Shown here piece after piece: positions 1 to 5,463 of a stretch of DNA of 5,463 bases (positions within the stretch are counted from its first letter, which is position 1; each line of letters begins with the position of its first letter). Below the pieces are notes generated by a model. It was not told the origin of the DNA. It searched no databases and saw only the letters and a program-made list of their open reading frames with translations. A program made the translations under genes and the position numbers. The DNA is from Roseiarcus sp036502965 (GTDB lineage Bacteria; Pseudomonadota; Alphaproteobacteria; Rhizobiales; Beijerinckiaceae), in contig DASXXT010000050.1 in the NCBI GenBank assembly GCA_036502965.1, positions 1 to 5,463 of the forward strand, read 5' to 3'.

Positions 1-1605
<1,605 letters not shown>

Positions 1606-1609
1606 GTTT

Positions 1610-1615
1610 CTCTCC
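1610..1615 (-). promoter_or_regulatory. Ribosome binding site of katG
   Basis: On the minus strand GGAGAG lies 4 bases before the katG ATG (GGAG is 6 bases away). With the in-frame stop just upstream, it fixes the katG start. Confidence 0.8.
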
Positions 1616-1667
1616 GATCGGTTTCAGCTTGTGAGATCCGTTGAATGATCCAGATTCGTGGAAGACG

Positions 1668-1673
1668 ATCATA
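1668..1673 (-). promoter_or_regulatory. Candidate -10 box of katG promoter
   Basis: The minus strand reads TATGAT here, a 5 of 6 match to TATAAT. No TTGACA-like hexamer lies 16-18 bases upstream (the 17-bp position reads CGCCGA). A good -10 without a -35 is typical of promoters that need an activator, which fits control by OxyR. Transcription would start near 1661, giving a leader of about 55 bases. The assignment rests on the hexamer and context only. Confidence 0.4.
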
Positions 1674-1729
1674 GCCATCGTGCATGGCGCTCGGCGTCAC
1701 TGTCATCGCGTCGGCTCGTCGATAGCGCC

Positions 1730-1746
1730 GGACCACCAATAGGTCC
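1730..1746. promoter_or_regulatory. Inverted repeat GGACC-N7-GGTCC, candidate LysR-type binding site
   Basis: A perfect 5-bp inverted repeat with a 7-bp spacer, 17 bp overall, centred at 1738 between katG and oxyR. Its size is in the range of the short dyads bound by LysR-family regulators. It lies about 77 bp upstream of the predicted katG transcription start and about 57 bp upstream of the oxyR start codon, a suitable place for one OxyR tetramer serving both genes. It does not match the four-tetrad ATAG/CTAT pattern of E. coli OxyR sites, so the assignment is inferred from symmetry and position. Confidence 0.4.
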
Positions 1747-1755
1747 AATCGATTG
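1746..1755. repeat. Perfect 10-bp palindrome CAATCGATTG
   Basis: A self-complementary 10-mer that abuts the GGACC/GGTCC dyad. Its half, CAATC/GATTG, recurs in the palindrome at 1769-1785, so the same pentamer occurs four times in 40 bp in alternating orientation. A further short dyad, TTGTC-N4-GACAA (1753-1766), overlaps it. It could be part of a compound operator; no specific factor can be named. Confidence 0.4.
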
Positions 1756-1759
1756 TCCC

Positions 1760-1787
1760 TTGACAAGCGATTGGCGCCGCCAATCTT
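1760..1787 (+). promoter_or_regulatory. Candidate oxyR promoter
   Basis: TTGACA at 1760-1765 is a perfect -35 consensus. The best -10 at a normal distance is AATCTT at 1782-1787 (16-bp spacer), only 3 of 6 matches. Transcription from it would begin around 1794-1797, on or next to the oxyR ATG at 1795, so the transcript would have almost no leader. This agrees with the lack of a proper Shine-Dalgarno sequence before that ATG. The -35 is convincing, the -10 is weak. Confidence 0.4.
1769..1785. promoter_or_regulatory. Perfect 8+1+8 palindrome in oxyR promoter spacer, candidate operator
   Basis: GATTGGCG, a central C, then CGCCAATC: all eight base pairs of symmetry are exact. It begins 3 bp after the TTGACA box and ends 9 bp before the oxyR ATG, so a bound protein would block RNA polymerase. 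That suits autorepression of oxyR, common among LysR regulators, or a separate repressor. If transcription starts further upstream it could instead be an RNA hairpin near the start codon. No protein can be assigned from sequence. Confidence 0.5.
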
Positions 1788-1794
1788 TGGAACT

Positions 1795-2736
1795 ATGAAC
1801 CTCCGAGACCTCGAATACGTGGTCGCGGTCGCCGACTACGGCCATTTTGGCCGCGCGGCGGCCGCCTGCAACGTAAGTCAGCCGACATTGAGCGGTCAAA
1901 TCCTCAAGCTTGAGGCCGAGCTCGGCCTTCGTTTGTTTGACCGAGAAGGCCGCGGCGCTCGCGTCAGCGACAGGGCGGCGACGGTCGTGGCGCAGGCGCG
2001 CGCGACGCTCGCCGCAGCGGCGGGTGTGACCGCTGCCGCTGACGCGGCGCGGGATCCCTTCGCCGGTGAATTGCGCCTCGGTGTTATTACAACCGTCGCG
2101 CCATATTTGCTGCCGATCGCCCTGCCCGAGCTCGCCATGGCGCTGCCGCACACGCCCCTCTATCTGGTGGAGGATCTGACCGATCGGCTTCTCGCACGCT
2201 TGCGCGACGGCGGCTTGGACGCAGTCGTGATCGCGACCGACCCGCGCGAGCCGAAGCTGACGTCGGTCGAGCTTTACGACGAACCTTTCTTCCTTGTCTT
2301 TTCTGGTCATACGAAAAAGCGCGGGCGCGTCTCCATCGGTGTGGAGGAGATCGACCCGAGCACCCTTCTTCTGCTGGCTGAGGGTCATTGTCTGCGCGAT
2401 CAGGCATTGGCGCTCTGTAATGCGGCGGAGAGGACGGCGCTCGGCGCGGACGTCCGGGGGACGAGCCTCGAAACGTTGCGTCATCTCGCCTCTGCCGGAC
2501 AGGGAGCGACGCTCGCGCCTCTGCTCGCCTACGCCGAGTGGCGGCGTTCGAGCGCGGGGATCGCGGGCTTGAGGATCGTTGGCGACGGCGCATCGCGCCT
2601 GGTCAGGCTTGTTTTCAAACGCGGCTCGCCGCGAGAGGCCGCACTCGAGGCTTTGGCTGTGTCGCTCCGTTCGACGGCCGGCGCGATATTGGTGAAGTGC
2701 TTGCGCGAAGCCGAAAGGGATTTGAAGCGCGCTTAA
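1795..2736 (+). CDS. oxyR: Hydrogen peroxide-sensing LysR-family regulator OxyR
   Basis: Transcription factor that senses hydrogen peroxide through a reversible disulphide and switches on defence genes such as catalase. The 313-residue product (E. coli OxyR has 305) has an N-terminal winged helix-turn-helix (about 1-60, with SQPTLSGQILKLE at 28-40) and a periplasmic-binding-like regulatory domain (about 90-300). The signature GHCLRDQALALC supplies the peroxidatic C199 and resolving C208, exactly at the E. coli positions. T100, T129, H198, R201 and D202, which line the peroxide pocket in studied OxyR proteins, are also present. This makes OxyR far more likely than a generic LysR protein. The ATG at 1795 is chosen because MNLRDLEYVVAV matches the classic OxyR N-terminus; an in-frame TTG at 1753 would add 14 residues foreign to the family. 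No good Shine-Dalgarno is seen (only GGAA two bases away). The usual HPLA-like stretch after the first half of the regulatory domain is replaced by a basic HTKKRGR (172-178). Divergent from katG, its expected target. Confidence 0.96.
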   Translation: MNLRDLEYVVAVADYGHFGRAAAACNVSQPTLSGQILKLEAELGLRLFDREGRGARVSDRAATVVAQARATLAAAAGVTAAADAARDPFAGELRLGVITTVAPYLLPIALPELAMALPHTPLYLVEDLTDRLLARLRDGGLDAVVIATDPREPKLTSVELYDEPFFLVFSGHTKKRGRVSIGVEEIDPSTLLLLAEGHCLRDQALALCNAAERTALGADVRGTSLETLRHLASAGQGATLAPLLAYAEWRRSSAGIAGLRIVGDGASRLVRLVFKRGSPREAALEALAVSLRSTAGAILVKCLREAERDLKRA

Positions 2737-2838
2737 GGGCCGGTTGGCTCCTGCCGAAGCAGACCGCCTCGCGTCGCCATTTGACCATGCATGGAGATAA
2801 GACGCCGCACGCGTTCGCGGTGGGTTGCGCCTGCAAAA

Positions 2839-2964
2839 TGCCTATGTTAGGCAACCCCGCCTTTCGGGTAGGCTGGGGCCGAGCGCTCAGTTTTGAGCGC
2901 GGAATCGTCAACAACTTCCGAGGTTCGCGCAAGCTTTCGGGGGCGACGAGGGCTTAAGCTAGCG
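2839..2964 (+). other. Series of stem-loops upstream of atpH, possible structured mRNA leader
   Basis: The gene-free stretch 2737-2982 carries three adjacent inverted repeats. The first pairs TGCCTA (2839-2844) with TAGGCA (2848-2853) over a 3-base loop. The second pairs CCCCGCCT (2855-2862) with AGGC plus GGGG (2870-2878), with one bulged T. The third pairs GCGCTCA (2883-2889) with TGAGCGC (2894-2900) over a 4-base loop. A fourth, weaker stem pairs 2928-2936 with 2956-2964 (8 of 9 pairs). None is followed by a T-run, so a classical intrinsic terminator is not supported. They may form the 5' leader of the atp mRNA or the 3' end of the oxyR mRNA. Folding was judged by eye. Confidence 0.5.
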
Positions 2965-2970
2965 TCTTCT

Positions 2971-2976
2971 GAGGTG
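2971..2976 (+). promoter_or_regulatory. Ribosome binding site of atpH
   Basis: GAGGTG lies 6 bases before the GTG at 2983. It decides the start, because the only other in-frame candidate nearby, TTG at 2893, lies inside the third stem-loop and would add 30 residues unlike the family. Confidence 0.8.
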
Positions 2977-2982
2977 ACAGGC

Positions 2983-3546
2983 GTGGCAGAAGAAGACACG
3001 GTCGTTTCCGGCGTATCCGGACGTTATGCGTCCGCGCTGTTTTCGCTTGCCCAAGACGAGCGCCAAGCCGAGTCAGTCGCCGACGCGTTGGGAAAATTCG
3101 ACGCCCTAATCGCGGAGAGCCCCGAGCTCGAAAGGCTGGTGCGCAGTCCGATATTTTCGGCCGCTGACCAGCTTAAGGCTCTCGACGCCATCCTCGCGCA
3201 GGCAGAAATCAGTGGCGTGGCCGCCAATTTCATCCGGCTCGTCGCGACGAAGCGCCGCCTGTTCTTCATCCGTGAAATGATCGCGGATTACCGCAAACTG
3301 TACGACACGTCCCGGGGCGTGACGCGGGCCGAAGTCACGAGCGCGGCGGCGTTGACCGACGCGAATGTCGCCTCGCTCAAGGACTCGCTGCGCGCGGCTT
3401 CCGGCGGCCGGGAAGTCGATCTCGACATGAAGGTTGATCCTTCGATCATTGGCGGCTTGATCGTCAAGCTTGGCTCGCGCATGGTCGATGGCTCGCTGAA
3501 AACCAAACTCAACGCAATTCGCCTTGCCATGAAAGAGGTCGGCTGA
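2983..3546 (+). CDS. atpH: ATP synthase F1 delta subunit
   Basis: Delta (OSCP-type) subunit of the F1F0 ATP synthase. It sits on top of F1 and ties the alpha subunits to the b stalk so that the alpha/beta ring does not turn with the rotor. The product is 187 residues, the normal size. The N-terminal helical domain starts with SGVSGRYASALFSLA (9-23) and includes RLVRSPIFSAADQLKAL (51-67) and FIRLVATKRRLF (83-94). The C-terminal domain carries the family signature around VDPSIIGGLIVKLGSRMVDG (151-170). It starts at GTG 2983, with GAGGTG six bases ahead. The stop overlaps the atpA start by one base (TGATG), so translation of the two is probably coupled. First gene of the F1 operon here; cytoplasmic face of the inner membrane. 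Confidence 0.97.
   Translation: MAEEDTVVSGVSGRYASALFSLAQDERQAESVADALGKFDALIAESPELERLVRSPIFSAADQLKALDAILAQAEISGVAANFIRLVATKRRLFFIREMIADYRKLYDTSRGVTRAEVTSAAALTDANVASLKDSLRAASGGREVDLDMKVDPSIIGGLIVKLGSRMVDGSLKTKLNAIRLAMKEVG
3532..3538 (+). promoter_or_regulatory. Ribosome binding site of atpA inside the end of atpH
   Basis: AAAGAGG lies 7 bases before the atpA ATG, within the last codons of atpH. It gives atpA its own initiation site besides the one-base stop/start overlap, which is useful because three alpha subunits are needed per delta. Confidence 0.7.
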
Positions 3547-5075
3547 TGGATATCCGCGCCGCAGAAATTTCCTCGATCCTCAAGACTCAGATCGCCAACT
3601 TCGGCGCCGAAGCGCAGGTGACCGAAGTCGGGCAGGTGCTGAGTGTCGGCGACGGCATCGCGCGCGCCTACGGTCTCGATAAGGTCCAGGCCGGCGAGAT
3701 GGTCGAATTCGAGAACGGCGCTCGCGGCATGGCGCTCAACCTCGAGGGCGACAATGTCGGCATTGTCATTTTCGGCGCTGACCGCGAGATCAAGGAAGGC
3801 CAGACGGTCAAGCGCACTGGCGCGATCGTCGACGTGCCGATCGGCAAGGAGCTTCTCGGGCGGGTCGTCGACGCGCTCGGCAATCCGATCGACGGCAAAG
3901 GCCCGATCAGCGCCGAAAAACGCGCCCGCGTCGACATCAAAGCGCCCGGCATCATTCCCCGCAAGTCGGTGAGCGAGCCGATGGCGACGGGGCTCAAGGC
4001 GATCGACGCCATGATCCCGATTGGCCGCGGGCAACGCGAACTCATCATCGGTGACCGGCAGACGGGCAAGACCGCCATCGCTCTCGACACCATGCTTAAT
4101 CAGAAGTCGCTGAACCAGGGCGACGACGAATCGAAGAAGCTCTACTGCGTCTATGTCGCGGTCGGACAGAAGCGGTCGACGGTCGCTCAGTTCGCCAAGG
4201 TTCTCGAGGAGCACGGCGCGCTCGAATATTCGATTATCGTCGCCGCCACCGCTTCGGACCCGGCCCCGATGCAATTCCTTGCGCCGTTTTCCGGCTGCGC
4301 GATGGGCGAGTTCTTCCGTGATAACGGCATGCACGCGGTCATCGTTTACGATGACCTCTCGAAGCAAGCGGTCGCCTATCGCCAGATGTCGCTCTTGCTG
4401 CGACGCCCGCCGGGCCGCGAGGCCTATCCCGGCGACGTGTTCTATCTCCACTCGCGCCTGCTCGAGCGGGCGGCCAAGTTCAACAAGGACAACGGGTCGG
4501 GCTCGCTTACCGCATTGCCGATCATCGAGACGCAGGCCAACGACGTCTCTGCATATATCCCGACCAACGTGATTTCGATCACCGACGGGCAGATCTTTCT
4601 CGAGACGGACCTGTTCTACCAGGGCGTCCGACCGGCGGTGAATGTGGGTCTCTCGGTTTCCCGCGTCGGTTCCGCGGCGCAGACCAAGGCGACCAAGAAG
4701 GTCGCGGGCAGGATTAAAGGTGAGCTCGCTCAATATCGCGAAATGGCGGCTTTCGCGCAGTTCGGCTCCGACCTCGACGCCGTCACCCAACGCCTGCTCA
4801 ATCGCGGCGCGCGTCTGACCGAGCTTCTCAAGCAACCCCAGTTTTCGCCGCTCAAGATGGAAGAGCAGGTCTGCGTCATCTACGCCGGTGTCAACGGCTA
4901 TCTCGACAAATTGCCGATCGACAAGGTTCGGCCTTTTGAAGACGGACTTCTCAGTTTCTTGCGGGCGAAGAATCCGGACATTCTGGAGGCGATCCGATCC
5001 TCGAGCGATCTGGCGAACGACGTCGAAGCCAAGCTCAAGGCGGCGGTCGAAGCTTATGCTGCGACCTTCGCTTAA
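3546..5075 (+). CDS. atpA: ATP synthase F1 alpha subunit
   Basis: Alpha subunit of F1, three copies alternating with beta in the catalytic ring; it binds nucleotide at the non-catalytic sites and contributes to each catalytic site. Length is 509 residues, typical for the family. Domains in order: N-terminal helix that contacts delta and beta-barrel (about 1-95), nucleotide-binding domain (about 96-375) and C-terminal helical bundle (about 380-509). Seen directly: P-loop GDRQTGKT (169-176), Walker B strand HAVIVYDD (263-270), the alpha/beta family signature PAVNVGLSVS (363-372), and arginine finger R373 in SVSRVGSAAQ, which reaches into the catalytic site of beta. No key residue is missing. 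The ATG overlaps the atpH stop by one base and has AAAGAGG upstream. Neighbours atpH and atpG confirm the F1 operon. A long open frame exists on the opposite strand but is a by-product of codon use. Confidence 0.99.
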   Translation: MDIRAAEISSILKTQIANFGAEAQVTEVGQVLSVGDGIARAYGLDKVQAGEMVEFENGARGMALNLEGDNVGIVIFGADREIKEGQTVKRTGAIVDVPIGKELLGRVVDALGNPIDGKGPISAEKRARVDIKAPGIIPRKSVSEPMATGLKAIDAMIPIGRGQRELIIGDRQTGKTAIALDTMLNQKSLNQGDDESKKLYCVYVAVGQKRSTVAQFAKVLEEHGALEYSIIVAATASDPAPMQFLAPFSGCAMGEFFRDNGMHAVIVYDDLSKQAVAYRQMSLLLRRPPGREAYPGDVFYLHSRLLERAAKFNKDNGSGSLTALPIIETQANDVSAYIPTNVISITDGQIFLETDLFYQGVRPAVNVGLSVSRVGSAAQTKATKKVAGRIKGELAQYREMAAFAQFGSDLDAVTQRLLNRGARLTELLKQPQFSPLKMEEQVCVIYAGVNGYLDKLPIDKVRPFEDGLLSFLRAKNPDILEAIRSSSDLANDVEAKLKAAVEAYAATFA

Positions 5076-5080
5076 GATGG

Positions 5081-5133
5081 GCCTCGCTCAGCCGTTCCCA
5101 GGTCTTGAAGCGCGCACGCGGAGGCGCTGAGCG
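5081..5133 (+). promoter_or_regulatory. Possible RNA fold over the atpG translation start
   Basis: In the 58-bp gap between atpA and atpG, CGCTCAGC (5085-5092) can pair perfectly with GCTGAGCG (5126-5133), the eight bases that directly precede the atpG ATG. This leaves the Shine-Dalgarno GGAGG in a 33-base loop beside the stem. A competing pairing, GCCTC (5081-5085) with GAGGC (5121-5125), would mask the Shine-Dalgarno instead; the two share C5085 and could not form together as simple stems. It may lower gamma synthesis relative to alpha, in line with the 1:3 stoichiometry. By-eye folding; function is inferred. Confidence 0.45.
5120..5124 (+). promoter_or_regulatory. Ribosome binding site of atpG
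   Basis: GGAGG with a 9-base spacer to the ATG at 5134. It is strong in sequence but lies between the arms of the predicted stems, so access to it may be limited. Confidence 0.75.
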
Positions 5134-5463
5134 ATGCCGTCGCTAAAAGACCTCAGGAACCGGATCGCCTCGGTCAAGTCGACGCAGAAGATCACCAAGG
5201 CGATGCAGATGGTCGCCGTTTCGAAGCTGCGGCGCGCGCAGGCCGCGGTCGAAGCGGCGCGCCCCTATGCCGAGCAGGTCGAAGCGGTGTTGACGAATCT
5301 GGCCGGCGCAGCGACCGACGGGCAGGGTCCGCGGCTGCTCGTCGGCAGCGGCTCGGACCAGACTCATCTGCTGCTCGTATGCACCGGCGAGCGCGGGCTG
5401 TGCGGCGCCTTCAACACCGCCATCGTGCGCCTCGCGCGCGAGAAGGCCAATTCGCTTGTGTCG
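5134..5463 (+). CDS. atpG: ATP synthase F1 gamma subunit, C-terminus cut off by window edge
   Basis: Gamma subunit, the central shaft of the ATP synthase: its coiled coil turns inside the alpha/beta ring and links the F0 rotor to catalysis. Only the first 110 residues are in the window; full-length proteins have about 290. The N-terminus MPSLKDLRNRIASVKSTQKI is the classic gamma start, followed by TKAMQMVAVSKLRRAQ, which forms the first arm of the coiled coil. LLLVCTGERGLCGAFNTAIV (about 82-101) matches the conserved start of the globular Rossmann-like domain. The ATG at 5134 is supported by GGAGG nine bases ahead and by alignment of the first residues to the family. Third gene of the operon; atpD (beta) and atpC (epsilon) are expected beyond the right edge, by the usual alphaproteobacterial order. 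Confidence 0.98.
   Translation, partial: MPSLKDLRNRIASVKSTQKITKAMQMVAVSKLRRAQAAVEAARPYAEQVEAVLTNLAGAATDGQGPRLLVGSGSDQTHLLLVCTGERGLCGAFNTAIVRLAREKANSLVS

Noticed and set aside
1753..1794. Upstream TTG start giving OxyR 14 extra residues
   Set aside because: Family alignment starts at MNLRDLEY (ATG 1795), the extra residues are not OxyR-like, and the codons overlap the -35 box and palindromes.
2785..2794. 10-bp palindrome CCATGCATGG
   Set aside because: Isolated, with no promoter or repeated copy to give it meaning; short palindromes of this length occur by chance.
2781..2809. TTGACC as a -35 box for an atp promoter
   Set aside because: No TATAAT-like hexamer at 16-18 bp; the nearby GATAAG is only 9 bp away. 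Also considered TATGTT at 2843-2848 as a -10, but no -35 fits.
2855..2900. Intrinsic terminator for oxyR
   Set aside because: The stems are GC-rich, but neither is followed by a run of T; 2901 onward reads GGAATCG, so I describe them only as stem-loops.
2893..2982. Upstream TTG start for AtpH
   Set aside because: It would add 30 non-family residues, lies inside a stem-loop, and has no ribosome binding site, whereas GTG 2983 has GAGGTG.
3288..4835. 515-codon open frame on the minus strand opposite atpH and atpA
   Set aside because: It lies fully antisense to two certain genes, its protein is rich in Arg, Asp, Glu and Leu with no recognisable domain, and such frames are common opposite high-GC genes with strong third-position bias.

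Overview
This window looks like chromosomal DNA from a high-GC alphaproteobacterium. The order Hyphomicrobiales is my best guess, from the style of the AtpH and AtpA proteins and the atpH-atpA-atpG order; I cannot name a genus. It holds five protein genes, all of known families, and I see no mobile element, CRISPR array, tRNA or rRNA gene.

Left part (1-2736) is a peroxide-defence pair. katG (catalase-peroxidase) reads leftward from 1605 and runs off the left edge, so about the last 200 residues are missing. oxyR (LysR-family hydrogen peroxide sensor) reads rightward from 1795. They share a 189-bp divergent control region (1606-1794) crowded with inverted repeats. One is a perfect 8+1+8 palindrome lying between a consensus TTGACA -35 box and the oxyR start codon. 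OxyR keeps both redox cysteines (C199, C208) at the same numbers as the E. coli protein, so it should directly control its divergent neighbour katG.

Right part (2983-5463) is the start of the F1 ATP synthase operon: atpH (delta), atpA (alpha) and the first 110 residues of atpG (gamma), all rightward. atpH and atpA overlap by one base (TGATG). atpA and atpG are separated by 58 bp that can fold around the atpG ribosome binding site. atpB-type F0 genes are absent, as is usual for alphaproteobacteria, where F0 is encoded elsewhere.

Between the two parts, 2737-2982 has no gene but holds three consecutive stem-loops and a possible fourth. They are most simply read as a structured leader of the atp mRNA, possibly including the end of the oxyR transcript. 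I found no undescribed multi-gene system; the points worth a second look are the non-coding control elements.
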